Below, piece after piece: positions 26,674 through 35,464 of a DNA stretch of 64,000 nt; position 1 is the stretch's first letter, and every line of letters begins with the position of its first letter. The translations under genes and the position numbers were made by a program. The notes beneath the pieces were generated by a model. That model was not told where the DNA came from. It was given only the letters and a program-made list of their open reading frames with translations, and ran no database searches. This DNA comes from Gemmatimonadota bacterium (GTDB taxonomy: Bacteria > Gemmatimonadota > Gemmatimonadetes > Longimicrobiales > Gaopeijiaceae), in NCBI GenBank assembly GCA_041390125.1, contig JAWKQN010000004.1, positions 319,683 through 383,682 of the forward strand, in the 5' to 3' direction.

Positions 26674-27614
26674 GCACGCGCGCTCCGCGCCGGTGGGCGG
26701 AGGCGGCGCTCGCCTGCCTCCTGGGGGCCGGGGCGACCGCTCCGCTCGGGGCGCAGTCGTCGGCCGGGGCGCTGGCCCAGGCCTGCGCGGCGGGGGCTCC
26801 CGCGGCGGTCGAGGCCTGTCGGGCGGCCGCGGCCGGGGCCCTGGGCCTCGGTCTGGGGAGCGCGCTCCTGAGCAGCGGTGGGTCGCTCGCGCCGGTGCCT
26901 CCCAACACCCTCGGCCGCCGACTCGCGGAGGGGGGGCCGCGGGTGGCCCTCTCGGCGCGTCTGCTCGGGGCCCGGGTGGAGACCTTGGGCCCGGGTCCGG
27001 AGCAGCCGCACGAGCAGTGGGGCTGGGGTCTGCGCACCGGCTTGTCCGCGGGCCTGTTCGACGGCTTCCGCCCCGTGCCCAGCGTGGGAGGCGTGTTGAG
27101 CGTCGACGGGTTCGCCCACCTGGATCGCCTGGCCCTGGGCTCCGACGCCGTGGCCGAAGGGGCATGGGGGTACGGGGGCGGGCTCCGGATCGGGCTCCTG
27201 CGTGAATCCTTCACCGCCCCGGGCGTGTCCGTCGACCTGGCCTGGCAGCGTGCGGGACGGCTCGACCTGGGCACGGGCGCCGCACCGATCGCAACGGTCG
27301 AGGCCTCCACACGCTCGGCCCGGGTGAGCGTCGGCAAGGACCTGTTCGGCCTCGGGCTGGTCGCGGGCGCCGGACGCGACTGGACGCGACTCGATCTGGA
27401 CGTGGACGCACCCGGTGGCGCCCCCGTGTCGGGGACCGTCGAGCCGGCGCGCGATGTCCTCTTCGTGGGGGCGAGCCTCAACTTCCTGGTCGTCCAGGTG
27501 GCCGGCGAGGCAGGGTGGATGGGCGGAGCGTCGGATCCCGGACTGGCGGGCGCTCCCCTCGATCCGGGCAGCGACCGGCTCTTCGGAGGCCTGACCGTCC
27601 GCCTCGTGTTCTGA
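26670..27614 (+). CDS. Exported outer-membrane beta-barrel-like protein
   Basis: 314 residues. The signal peptide ends near APLGAQSS. From about residue 90 the chain alternates polar and hydrophobic residues in strands (ARVETLG, GLRTGLSAGLFDGF, RSARVSVGKDLFG, LFVGASLNFLVVQV) and ends in LFGGLTVRLVF, a C-terminal Phe strand of the type recognised by the BAM complex. No named family recognised. The GTG overlaps purM, so a barrel gene is embedded in a biosynthetic operon. Confidence 0.75.
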   Translation: MSTRAPRRWAEAALACLLGAGATAPLGAQSSAGALAQACAAGAPAAVEACRAAAAGALGLGLGSALLSSGGSLAPVPPNTLGRRLAEGGPRVALSARLLGARVETLGPGPEQPHEQWGWGLRTGLSAGLFDGFRPVPSVGGVLSVDGFAHLDRLALGSDAVAEGAWGYGGGLRIGLLRESFTAPGVSVDLAWQRAGRLDLGTGAAPIATVEASTRSARVSVGKDLFGLGLVAGAGRDWTRLDLDVDAPGGAPVSGTVEPARDVLFVGASLNFLVVQVAGEAGWMGGASDPGLAGAPLDPGSDRLFGGLTVRLVF

Positions 27615-27617
27615 CCT

Positions 27618-28721
27618 GTGAACGCGGTCCATCCCGTCGACCGGCTCCACCTCGAGCGGGCGTTCGGCCTGGCGCGGCGGGGATGGGGCCGCGTGCACCC
27701 GAATCCGATGGTGGGGTGTGTGCTGGTCCGCGACGGGGCGGTCGTCGGCGAGGGCTGGCATGAGCAGTACGGGGGGCCGCATGCCGAGCGCGTCGCGTTG
27801 GGGCGGGCCGGTGCGTCGGCACGGGGCAGCACGGCGTACGTGAGCCTGGAGCCCTGCGCCCACCATGGGAAGACGCCCCCGTGCACGGACGCCCTGATCG
27901 ACGCCGGCGTGGCCCGCGTCGTCTACGGCGTGGCCGACCCCGACCGCGTGGCCGCGGGTGGCGCCCACCGGCTCGCGGAGGCCGGGGTGGACGTCGTGGG
28001 ACCGGTGTTCGGCCCCGACCGGGGACGGCAGGAGAACCCCCTGTTCTTCCACGCGCGAGAGGCCGGGGGGCCTTTCGTCGCGCTCAAGCTCGCCATGGGT
28101 CTGGACGGCCGTCTCTCCGAGCGGTCGGGTGCTCCGTCACGGGTCACCGGTCCCGAAGCCCGGGCGGAGGCCCACCGGCTGCGCGCCGGCTACGACGCCG
28201 TGGCCGTCGGGATCGGGACGGTCCTCGCCGACGACCCGCTCCTCACCGTGCGCGAGGGCCCGGTCCACCCGCGCGTTCCGCCGGCTCGCGTCGTCCTGGA
28301 CTCGGCGCTGCGCGTGCCCGCGACGGCACGGCTGCTCGCGGACGTCGCCACGCTCCCATTGCACGTCTTCGCCGCGGCGGACGCGGCGCCCGAGGCGGAG
28401 GCGCGGCTCACGGAACGGGGTGTGTCGGTGCACCGCGTCCCACGCGGTGCGTCCGGGGCGCTGCAGCTGGGCGCCGTGCTGGATACCTGTGCACGGCTCG
28501 GGCTGACCTCCGTCTTCTTCGAGGGTGGGGGGCGCCTGGGCACGTCGCTGCTGGCCGAGGGGCGCGTGGACCGCCTCCATCTCTTCCTCGCGCCCCGCTT
28601 CCTGGGCCCGCTCGGCACGCCTGCCTTCGGGGAGGCCCTCACCCCTTCCGGGTGGCGCCCCGTGGAGGAGCCCCGCACGCTCGGGCGCGACCTGCTGCTC
28701 ACCCTGGAACCGGAGCGCTGA
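27618..28721 (+). CDS. ribD: Riboflavin deaminase/reductase
   Basis: 367 residues. The deaminase half (1 to about 145) has HPNPMVGCVLV, the zinc ligand HAERVAL and EPCAHHGKTPPCTDALI. The reductase half has PFVALKLAMGLDGRLS, GIGTVLADDPLLT and VFFEGGGRLGTSLL. It deaminates then reduces the pyrimidine intermediate of riboflavin synthesis. GTG start three bases after the previous stop. No FMN riboswitch is seen upstream. Ends TGATG into ribE. Confidence 0.96.
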   Translation: MNAVHPVDRLHLERAFGLARRGWGRVHPNPMVGCVLVRDGAVVGEGWHEQYGGPHAERVALGRAGASARGSTAYVSLEPCAHHGKTPPCTDALIDAGVARVVYGVADPDRVAAGGAHRLAEAGVDVVGPVFGPDRGRQENPLFFHAREAGGPFVALKLAMGLDGRLSERSGAPSRVTGPEARAEAHRLRAGYDAVAVGIGTVLADDPLLTVREGPVHPRVPPARVVLDSALRVPATARLLADVATLPLHVFAAADAAPEAEARLTERGVSVHRVPRGASGALQLGAVLDTCARLGLTSVFFEGGGRLGTSLLAEGRVDRLHLFLAPRFLGPLGTPAFGEALTPSGWRPVEEPRTLGRDLLLTLEPER

Positions 28722-29380
28722 TGTTCACCGGGATCGTGGAGGCCGTCGGCGAGGTGACGCGGCTGGAGCCGCGAGGCCGGGAGGGCCGGCGGATGTCACT
28801 GCGGGCGCCCGGCCTCGTCGCCTCGCTCGCGCTCGGGGACTCCGTGGCCGTCGACGGCGCCTGCCTGACCGTGGAGACGCTCTCCGAAGACGGATTCACC
28901 GTGACGGCCGTCGAGGCTACGCTCGCGCGGACGATCCTGGGCGGGTACCGGGAAGGCAGCGGCGTGAACCTCGAGCGGGCGGCCCGCCTGGGCGATCGCA
29001 TGGACGGTCACCTGGTGCAGGGCCACGTGGACGGCGTGGGCACCCTGCAGGAGGTGGGCGGGGGGGAGGCTTCGCGCGTCCTGCGCTTCCGGATCCCCGC
29101 GGCGATCTGGCGCCAGACGGTCTCGCAGGGCTCGATCGCCATCAACGGCGTGAGCCTGACGGTGCAGCGGCTCCTGCCTCCCGACGAGGTCGAGATCGCC
29201 ATCATCCCCTTCACGGCGCAGCACACCAATCTGGGCCGCCTCGAGCCCGGGGCGCGCGTCAACGTGGAGGGGGACCTGATCGCGAAGTACGTGGGTAGGA
29301 TGCTCGCCCCGCACACCGGGGCCGCGGCGGAACCCGACCCGGCCCGGCCCGCGGGCGATCCGGAGGAGGAACGCACGTGA
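28721..29380 (+). CDS. ribE: Riboflavin synthase alpha chain
   Basis: 219 residues with two lumazine-binding repeats: MFTGIVEAVGEV with DGACLTVE and HLVQGHVDG, then INGVSLTVQ with IIPFTAQHTNLG in the second. It dismutates two 6,7-dimethyl-8-ribityllumazine molecules to riboflavin. The last 25 residues are a Pro/Ala/Glu tail not needed by the fold. Overlaps ribD by one base and ribBA by GTGA. Confidence 0.96.
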   Translation: MFTGIVEAVGEVTRLEPRGREGRRMSLRAPGLVASLALGDSVAVDGACLTVETLSEDGFTVTAVEATLARTILGGYREGSGVNLERAARLGDRMDGHLVQGHVDGVGTLQEVGGGEASRVLRFRIPAAIWRQTVSQGSIAINGVSLTVQRLLPPDEVEIAIIPFTAQHTNLGRLEPGARVNVEGDLIAKYVGRMLAPHTGAAAEPDPARPAGDPEEERT

Positions 29381-30579
29381 CCCGCTTCAGCTCCGTGGAG
29401 GAGGCCGTCGCCGCCTTCGCGGAAGGCCGCATGATCATCGTCGCCGACGATGAGAGTCGCGAGAACGAAGGCGACCTGGTCGCCGCGGCCGAGTCGATCA
29501 CGCCCGAGACGGTCAACTTCATGACCCAACACGGGCGGGGCCTGATCTGCGTGGCCCTCACACGGGAACGGGCGGACGAGCTTTCCCTCCCGTTGATGAC
29601 CGACAACAACTCCGATCCCCAGCGCACGGCGTTCACCGTCTCGGTCGACGCCCATCAGCGCTTCGGCGTCACCACCGGCATCAGCGCGCACGATCGGGCG
29701 ACCACCATCCGCCTGCTCGCGGAGCCGTCGACCCGTCCGGACGACCTGCGCCGGCCGGGCCACGTCTTTCCCCTGCGGGCCCAGCCGGGTGGGGTGCTGC
29801 GTCGGGTGGGGCAGACGGAGGCCGCCGTGGACCTGGCCCGGCTGGCCGGGCTGCGACCGGTGGGGGTGATCTGCGAGATCCTCAACGCCGACGGCACCAT
29901 GGCCCGGCGGCCCCAACTCGAGACCATCGCGCAGGAATACGACCTCCCGTTCATCACGGTCGCGCAGCTGGTCTCGTACCGTCTCGGCAAGGAGCGCCTC
30001 GTGCGCCGGATCGCCGAGGCGGAGCTGCCCACCCCGCACGGCTCCTTCCGGATCATCGGATACGCCAACGTCATCGACGAGCGCGAGCACGTGGCGCTCG
30101 TGCGCGGGGACGTGGAGGGCAGGCCGGACGTCCTGGTGCGGATGCACTCCGAGTGCCTGACCGGAGACGTGTTCGGTTCGCTGCGCTGCGACTGCGGTGC
30201 ACAGCTGGACGCGGCGATGGCGCGCATCGCCGCGGAAGGGCAGGGGGCCATCGTCTACCTGCGGCAGGAGGGGCGGGGGATCGGCCTCGGGAACAAGCTC
30301 CGGGCCTATCACCTGCAGGACCGCGGCCGCGACACCGTGGAGGCCAACGAGGAGCTCGGCTTCGCGCCCGACCTGCGCGACTACGGGATCGGGGCCCAGA
30401 TCCTGCTGGATCTCGGGCTCAGCTCCATCCGGATCCTGACCAACAATCCCAAGAAGATCGTGGGGCTGGAGGGCTACGGCCTCACGGTCGCCGGCAGGGA
30501 GCCGCTGCACATCTCGCCGGATGATCACAACCGGCGCTATCTCGAGGCCAAGCGCGCCAAGCTCGGCCACCTCCTCTGA
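29377..30579 (+). CDS. ribBA: Bifunctional DHBP synthase / GTP cyclohydrolase II
   Basis: 400 residues. RibB half: DDESRENEGDLV, TDNNSDPQRTAFTVSVDA, TGISAHDRATTI and RRPGHVFPLRAQPGGVL. RibA half from about 205: HSECLTGDVFGSLRCDCGAQ (zinc cysteines), RQEGRGIGLGNKLRAY and TNNPKKIVGLEGYGL. It makes both starting compounds of riboflavin. All zinc ligands and active-site residues visible are intact. Coupled to ribE by GTGA. Confidence 0.97.
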   Translation: MTRFSSVEEAVAAFAEGRMIIVADDESRENEGDLVAAAESITPETVNFMTQHGRGLICVALTRERADELSLPLMTDNNSDPQRTAFTVSVDAHQRFGVTTGISAHDRATTIRLLAEPSTRPDDLRRPGHVFPLRAQPGGVLRRVGQTEAAVDLARLAGLRPVGVICEILNADGTMARRPQLETIAQEYDLPFITVAQLVSYRLGKERLVRRIAEAELPTPHGSFRIIGYANVIDEREHVALVRGDVEGRPDVLVRMHSECLTGDVFGSLRCDCGAQLDAAMARIAAEGQGAIVYLRQEGRGIGLGNKLRAYHLQDRGRDTVEANEELGFAPDLRDYGIGAQILLDLGLSSIRILTNNPKKIVGLEGYGLTVAGREPLHISPDDHNRRYLEAKRAKLGHLL

Positions 30580-30594
30580 CCCGGAAGCGTTCCC

Positions 30595-31065
30595 GTGGAG
30601 TTCGAAGGACGACTGGACGGCACCGGCCGCCGCGTGGCCGTGGTGGTGTCCCGCTTCAACAGCCTCATCACCGATGCGCTGCTGTCCGGTGCGCTGGACG
30701 CGCTGCGGCGACACGGCACCGCCGACGATGCGGTGGACGTGGTGCGGGTGCCCGGTGCCTGGGAGCTCCCTGGAGCGGTGGCGCGGGTGCTGGAGCGCGG
30801 CGGGTATGATGCGGTCGTGACCCTGGGGTGCGTGATCCGCGGTGCCACGCCGCACTTCGACTACGTGGCGGGGGAAGCGGCCCGGGGGATCGGTGAGATG
30901 GCGCGGACCGCGCCCGTGCCCATCACGTTCGGCGTGTTGACCACGGACACGCTGGAGCAGGCGCTGGAGCGGGCGGGAAGCAAAGCGGGCAACAAGGGGT
31001 GGGACGCAGCCGTCTCGGCGCTCGAGATGATCGGCGTCTATGCTGCCCTGGAGCGTGACGCGTGA
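30595..31065 (+). CDS. ribH: 6,7-dimethyl-8-ribityllumazine synthase
   Basis: 156 residues, standard length. VVVSRFNSLITDALLSGA, VPGAWELPGAV, TLGCVIRGATPHFDYVA and FGVLTTDTLEQALERAGSKAGNKG in the usual order. Forms the lumazine precursor, usually in a 60-mer or pentamer. GTG start; overlaps nusB by GTGA. Confidence 0.97.
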   Translation: MEFEGRLDGTGRRVAVVVSRFNSLITDALLSGALDALRRHGTADDAVDVVRVPGAWELPGAVARVLERGGYDAVVTLGCVIRGATPHFDYVAGEAARGIGEMARTAPVPITFGVLTTDTLEQALERAGSKAGNKGWDAAVSALEMIGVYAALERDA

Positions 31066-31517
31066 ACCGCGCCGGTCGCGCCCGCAGTCATCTGGACCGC
31101 AGCCGCGCGCGCGCCTGGGCGGTCCAGGTGCTGTACCAGTGGGAGATGACGGGCGCGGGGACGCCGCGTGAGGCGCTGGCCGACATGATGCGCCGGCGGC
31201 ACATCGCGCCTCCCCGCGTGCCGTACCTGCGCGCCCTGGTGGAAGCGTACGGCACCTCGGCGGACTCCATCGACGAGCGCCTGCGGGGCGCGCTCAAGAA
31301 CTGGCGGCTGGAACGGCTCGCCGCCCTCGACCGGGCCATCCTGCGCGTCGGGGCCACGGAGCTGCTGGCCATGGAAGACGTGCCCGGGAACGCCGCCATC
31401 CACGAGGCGGTGCTTCTGGCCGAGCGATACGGCGGCCCCGACTCCCCCCCGTTCGTGAACGGCGTGCTCGAAGCGCTCCGCAGGCTCGCGCCCGAGGGCA
31501 GCCTACGCGCGCCTTGA
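31062..31517 (+). CDS. nusB: Transcription antitermination factor NusB
   Basis: 151 residues, all-helical NusB family: RARAWAVQVLYQWEM at the N-terminus, RLAALDRAILRVGATELL, NAAIHEAVLLAERYGG and FVNGVLEAL at the C-terminus. It binds boxA RNA with S10 for rRNA antitermination. The ribH-nusB order is very common. Coupled at both ends (GTGA, TTGA). Confidence 0.95.
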   Translation: MNRAGRARSHLDRSRARAWAVQVLYQWEMTGAGTPREALADMMRRRHIAPPRVPYLRALVEAYGTSADSIDERLRGALKNWRLERLAALDRAILRVGATELLAMEDVPGNAAIHEAVLLAERYGGPDSPPFVNGVLEALRRLAPEGSLRAP

Positions 31518-32632
31518 GGATCCTCGTCCTCAACTGGCTCGATCGCGACAATCCCCAGGCGGGCGGAGCCGAGCTGCACCTGCACGAGACCTTCGGCCGT
31601 CTCGTCGAGCGGGGCCACCAGGTGGACCTGGTGTGCTCGGGCTGGGACGGGGCCCCGTCGGATGTGCGACTGGACGGCATCGACGTGCACCGCTGCGGAG
31701 GCCGGTACACCCACGCGCTGTGCGCGCGCGGGCGCGCCCGCGCGCTGATCCGCGAGCGACGTCCGGACGTCGTCGTCGAGGACCTCAACAAGATCCCGCT
31801 CTTCGCGCCGCTGTGGTCGGAGGTGCCGGTGCTGCTGCTCGTGCACCATCTGTTCGGCGAGACCGCGTTCGCCGAAGCGGGCTTCCCTCTGGCTGCGACC
31901 ACCTGGCTCCTGGAGCGTCCCGTCCCGCGCGTGTATGCGAACGTCCCCGTGGTGGCGGTGTCGGAGAGCACGCGTGCGGACCTGGTGGCGCGCGGCGTGA
32001 GCGCCACCCGGATCGCGGTCATCCCCAACGGGCTCGACCACGACCTGTATCGACCGGGGCCTGCGCAGGATCGCTTCCCCGATCCCACGCTCCTGTGCCT
32101 GGGCCGGGTCAAGCGCTACAAACGGATCGAGCTGACCCTGGATGCCCTGGTCCAGGTCCGCGCGACGATCCCGGACGCGCGGCTGCTGGTCGCCGGTACG
32201 GGTGACCACGAGCCCGCGCTGCGGGCGTACGCAGAGGGGCTCGGGCTCGGGAACGCCGTCGAGTTTCTCGGGTTTGTCTCCGAGCCGCGGAAGGTCGAGC
32301 TGCTGCAGAGGGCCTGGGTGCACGTCTTCACGTCCCCCAAGGAAGGGTGGGGGCTGACCAACCTGGAAGCGGCGGCCTGTGCCACCCCGAGCGTGGTCAG
32401 CGACTCGCCGGGTCTCCGGGAGTCGGTCCTGGACGGCCGCACCGGGTGGAGGGTCCCGCACGGCGACCTGCCCGCGCTGGGTGCGGCGCTCACCAAGGCG
32501 CTCCAGGACGGCCCTGAACGGGCCCGCCGTGGGCAGGCGGCCCTGGAGTTCGCGGCCCGCTTCACGTGGGATCGGACGGCGCAGGAGATGGAACGCGCCC
32601 TGCAGATGGCCGCCGCGGTGGACCATCCATAG
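31514..32632 (+). CDS. Glycosyltransferase family 4 (GT-B)
   Basis: 372 residues. Rossmann start LRILVLNWLDRDNPQAGGAE, the mid-chain VVAVSESTRADLVARGV, IPNGLDHDLYRPG, LCLGRVKRYKRIELTLDA and the donor-site EGWGLTNLEAAACATPSV (EX7E type). It transfers a nucleotide-sugar residue, probably to a surface glycan or lipid; acceptor unknown. The start is TTG in a TTGA overlap with nusB. The segment WDRDNPQAGGAE-like N-terminus is typical of O-antigen type enzymes. Confidence 0.9.
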   Translation: MRILVLNWLDRDNPQAGGAELHLHETFGRLVERGHQVDLVCSGWDGAPSDVRLDGIDVHRCGGRYTHALCARGRARALIRERRPDVVVEDLNKIPLFAPLWSEVPVLLLVHHLFGETAFAEAGFPLAATTWLLERPVPRVYANVPVVAVSESTRADLVARGVSATRIAVIPNGLDHDLYRPGPAQDRFPDPTLLCLGRVKRYKRIELTLDALVQVRATIPDARLLVAGTGDHEPALRAYAEGLGLGNAVEFLGFVSEPRKVELLQRAWVHVFTSPKEGWGLTNLEAAACATPSVVSDSPGLRESVLDGRTGWRVPHGDLPALGAALTKALQDGPERARRGQAALEFAARFTWDRTAQEMERALQMAAAVDHP

Positions 32633-32635
32633 AAT
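32630..32635 (+). promoter_or_regulatory. Candidate hpf promoter -10 (TAGAAT), possible leaderless start
   Basis: TAGAAT begins in the stop codon of the glycosyltransferase. Exactly six bases separate it from the hpf ATG at 32642, so transcription could begin at the start codon. A weak -35 TGGCCG lies 17 bp upstream (32607-32612). Confidence 0.4.
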
Positions 32636-32641
32636 GGGGGA

Positions 32642-32962
32642 ATGATGCAGGTTCGGATCAGCAGCCGGAGATGTGAGGTCCCGGAGGCCGCCAAACGGCG
32701 GGCCGAGCAGCGGATCCAGAAGATGGTCCGCTACGACGCCCGCCTGAGCGCCGCCGAGGTGGTGTTCTCGGAGGAGCGCCACGTGCGCAAGGTCGAGGGC
32801 ATCCTCTCGCTGGACGGTTCCGAGCCCCTGGTGGCCACGGGGGAGGGCGACCAGTTCCTGGAGGCGGTCGATCGCCTGTGCGAGCGCCTCAATCGTCGCC
32901 TCCGACGCCGGAGGGCGGCGCTCAAGGAGCGGCGCGTCGGGTCCGGGGACGGGAGCGTGTGA
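32642..32962 (+). CDS. hpf: Ribosome hibernation promoting factor, short form (HPF/YfiA)
   Basis: 106 residues of the HPF beta-alpha-beta-beta-beta-alpha fold: MQVRISSRRCEVPEAAKRRAEQ, VVFSEERHVRKVEGIL and FLEAVDRLCERLNRRLRRRR. It dimerises or silences 70S ribosomes in stationary phase. The long-form C-terminal dimerisation domain is missing, so it is the short type. Two ATGs (32642, 32645) are possible. Adjacent hprK/PTS genes mirror the proteobacterial hpf-ptsN-hprK neighbourhood. Confidence 0.92.
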   Translation: MMQVRISSRRCEVPEAAKRRAEQRIQKMVRYDARLSAAEVVFSEERHVRKVEGILSLDGSEPLVATGEGDQFLEAVDRLCERLNRRLRRRRAALKERRVGSGDGSV

Positions 32963-33921
32963 CCCCTTCGCTGACCGTCGAGGAGCTCGTCCGGGCGCGC
33001 TCGGAGGTCCTCGATCTGACGCCCCTCAACCCGGGGGTCGCACTCGACCGACCCATCCGCGATCCGGACGTCTCGGGTCCCGGCCTCGCGTTGGCGGGGT
33101 TCTTCGAGCGCTTCCCGGCCGATCGCGTGCAGGTGTTCGGCGAGACCGAGATGAAGTACCTGGCCACGCTTTCGGCAGACGTCGCCGAAGCCCGCATCCG
33201 GGATCTCTTCGGGCACGGCATGCCGGCGGCCTTCGTCAGCAAAGGCCTGGAGGTGGCGGACTGGTTCGTGGAGGCGGCCACGGCCCAGGGGGTGCCCCTG
33301 TTCCGCTCTCCGCTCCCGACGCGGGAGGTGTTCCGGATCGTGGCGCCCTGGGTGGAGGGTGGCCTGGCCCCGTCCGAGGCCCTGCACGGATCGCTCGCCG
33401 ACGTCTACGGCGTGGGCTTGCTGTTCACCGGGGACTCCGGCGTCGGCAAGTCCGAATGCGTGCTCGATCTCGTGGAGCGTGGGCATCGCCTGGTCGCCGA
33501 CGACATGGTCATCGCCGCTCGTCGGGGACGCACGGTGCTCATCGGTCGTGCGCACGATCGCCAGGGCCACCACATGGAGATCCGCGGCGTCGGCATCATC
33601 GACGTGCAGGCGCTCTTCGGGATCCGCGCCATCCGCCAGCAGAAGCGCATCGAGGTCGTCGTGAACCTGGCGTTGTGGAACGCCGAGACCACCTACGATC
33701 GCACGGGTCTGCAGCGGAGCTCCCGCACCATCCTCGGCGTCACGCTTCCCGAGATCACGATCCCTCTGAATCCGGGAAAGAACGTCACCGTGATCTCCGA
33801 GGTCGTGGCCATGGACCACCTGCTGCGCTACTCGGGGGTGGATTCGGCCCAGGCGTTCGACCGGCGCCTCCGCGCGGCCATGGCTCCCGTGCGCGAGTAC
33901 CTCGAGGAGGACTATGAGTGA
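32959..33921 (+). CDS. hprK: HPr kinase/phosphorylase
   Basis: 320 residues. The N-terminal half is the sensor domain (FGETEMKYLATL). The kinase core has the Walker A GDSGVGKSECVLDLVERGH, LVADDMV, MEIRGVGIIDVQALFG and LALWNAETTYDR. It phosphorylates and dephosphorylates HPr on Ser46; a matching HPr is encoded six genes downstream. GTG start in GTGA overlap with hpf; the end overlaps EIIA by eight bases. Confidence 0.96.
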   Translation: MTPSLTVEELVRARSEVLDLTPLNPGVALDRPIRDPDVSGPGLALAGFFERFPADRVQVFGETEMKYLATLSADVAEARIRDLFGHGMPAAFVSKGLEVADWFVEAATAQGVPLFRSPLPTREVFRIVAPWVEGGLAPSEALHGSLADVYGVGLLFTGDSGVGKSECVLDLVERGHRLVADDMVIAARRGRTVLIGRAHDRQGHHMEIRGVGIIDVQALFGIRAIRQQKRIEVVVNLALWNAETTYDRTGLQRSSRTILGVTLPEITIPLNPGKNVTVISEVVAMDHLLRYSGVDSAQAFDRRLRAAMAPVREYLEEDYE

Positions 33922-34336
33922 GCCCGGCCCGGCCGTGCAGGGCGTCGTGTTCGCCCACGGAGCCGTCGCGGCCGCGCTCGTCGATGCGGTGTCCCAGATC
34001 ACGGGTGTCCGGGACGCCCTCGTGCCCTTGAGCAACGAGCAGGTGGCGCCCACGGTCCTCGCCGAGCGCCTGCGCGAGGCCGCCGGTGCCGGGCCCACCC
34101 TCATCTTCACCGACCTGCGCAGCTCGAGCTGCTCCGTGGTCGCGCGCCGCGCGGTCGAGCCCGACACGCGCTGGGCCGTCGTCTGCGGTGCCAATCTGCC
34201 CATGCTGCTCGACTTCGTGTTCAACCGCACCTTGCCGCTGGACGTGTTGGTTGCGCGCCTGGTGGATCGCGGCCGCGAAGGCGTGCTGGCCGTCCTGCAA
34301 CCATCCCCCGATGTCGATCGCGCTGATCCGGGTTGA
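33914..34336 (+). CDS. PTS mannose-family EIIA
   Basis: 140 residues of the EIIA-Man fold. GVVFAHGAVAAAL contains the phospho-accepting histidine near residue 15; LIFTDLRSSSCSVVARR and VCGANLPMLLDFVF are the usual core strands. It passes phosphate from HPr to EIIB. It overlaps hprK at the front and the EIIB gene by 26 bases at the end, an unusually long overlap that implies tight coupling. Confidence 0.92.
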   Translation: MSEPGPAVQGVVFAHGAVAAALVDAVSQITGVRDALVPLSNEQVAPTVLAERLREAAGAGPTLIFTDLRSSSCSVVARRAVEPDTRWAVVCGANLPMLLDFVFNRTLPLDVLVARLVDRGREGVLAVLQPSPDVDRADPG

Positions 34337-34814
34337 CGAGCGCCTGGTCCACGGGCAGGTGGTCGTGGGCTGGGGAGGCCTGCTCGGCGCGGCGCACTAC
34401 GCCGTCGTCGACGACGAGCTCGTGCACAGCCGCTGGGAACAGGAGCTCTACGAGCTGGCGCTGCCCGCGGGTGCGGAGCTGCGCTTTGCCTCGGTGCAGG
34501 CTGCCGCCGCGCTCGTCGCGGAATGGGACGGAGAGGATGTTCCCGCCATCGTGCTCGTGCGCGACCTGGCCACCGCGCGTGCGGCCGCGGAGCGGGACGC
34601 GTGGGGAGGCCGCCCGGTCAACCTGGGCGGCCAACACGCCGCCCCGGGTCGCAGATCGGTGCTGCCGTACCTGCACCTGAGCGAGACCGACCTCGACGAC
34701 CTGGCCTGGCTCGCCGAACACGAGGCCGACGTCTACGCCCAGGACGTGCCCGGCGGGACGCGCATCAAGGCCGACCAGATCCTCAAGAAGGGAGCGGCCG
34801 CGTGGAACCGGTGA
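34311..34814 (+). CDS. PTS mannose/fructose/sorbose-family EIIB
   Basis: 167 residues. RVDERLVHGQVVVGW carries the active-site His of EIIB-Man proteins near residue 14; VRDLATARAAAE, NLGGQHAAPGRRSVLPYLHL and RIKADQILKKG follow the family. It receives phosphate from EIIA. The ATG lies inside the EIIA gene. Residues needed for phosphotransfer look intact. Confidence 0.94.
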   Translation: MSIALIRVDERLVHGQVVVGWGGLLGAAHYAVVDDELVHSRWEQELYELALPAGAELRFASVQAAAALVAEWDGEDVPAIVLVRDLATARAAAERDAWGGRPVNLGGQHAAPGRRSVLPYLHLSETDLDDLAWLAEHEADVYAQDVPGGTRIKADQILKKGAAAWNR

Positions 34815-35464
34815 TGCTACTGCTCCTGTGCGTCCTGGTGGCGCTGGACAGTGCGTCGCTGGGCCAGTTCATGATCTCGCGTCCCTTGGTGGCGGCTACG
34901 CTGTCCGGGTGGATCGTCGGCGATCCCGAGGGCGGCGTCATGATCGGCCTCGTCCTGGAGCTCCTGCAGCTCCCGTTCTTCCAGATCGGCGGCACCCGGG
35001 TATCGGAGGGCGGGCTGGGGGCCGTGGTGGGAGCCGCCGTCCTGGCCGAGGCGTCCGGCCCCGGCGGGCTGGCGTTCGGCGTGCTGTTGGGGCTCGTGGT
35101 CGCGAACCTCGGCGGGTTCTCCGTGGACGGGCTGCACCGCCGGCAGGCGGCCACCGTCCCGCAGCCCGCGGACGGCCGCCTGACGCCGGCCGCGCTCGGT
35201 CGCTTCCACCTGGGTGGGCTGGCGCGTGACGCGCTGCGGGGGGCGGTGGTCGGCGGGGTGGGCCTGGGGGTCGCCGTCTTCCTGGGCGAGACGTTGGCCG
35301 GTGGCTGGCTGCTCGACGCCCCGCACACCGACCTCGTGCTGCTGGCGGCCGCCAGCTTCTCGGTGGGGGCGTTCTTCCACAACCTGGGCGCGGCGCGCCG
35401 GTCGATGGGCGCGCTGCTGGTCGGCGCCCTGCTGGGGCTTGCCGTCACGGTGGCCGTCGGATGA
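34802..35464 (+). CDS. PTS mannose-family EIIC membrane subunit
   Basis: 220 residues, shorter than the roughly 265 of enteric EIIC-Man. Six or so hydrophobic segments; SRPLVAATLSGWIVGDPEGG and VLELLQLPFFQIGGTRVSEG are the typical family stretch. Start is GTG after GGGAG, overlapping EIIB by 13 bases; an ATG at 34814 in a TGATG joint is an alternative. Forms the transport channel with EIID. The sugar is unknown. Confidence 0.9.
   Translation: MEPVMLLLLCVLVALDSASLGQFMISRPLVAATLSGWIVGDPEGGVMIGLVLELLQLPFFQIGGTRVSEGGLGAVVGAAVLAEASGPGGLAFGVLLGLVVANLGGFSVDGLHRRQAATVPQPADGRLTPAALGRFHLGGLARDALRGAVVGGVGLGVAVFLGETLAGGWLLDAPHTDLVLLAAASFSVGAFFHNLGAARRSMGALLVGALLGLAVTVAVG

Noticed and set aside
27500..27618. 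FMN riboswitch before ribD
   Set aside because: The region is coding for the preceding barrel protein and lacks the conserved FMN element sequences.
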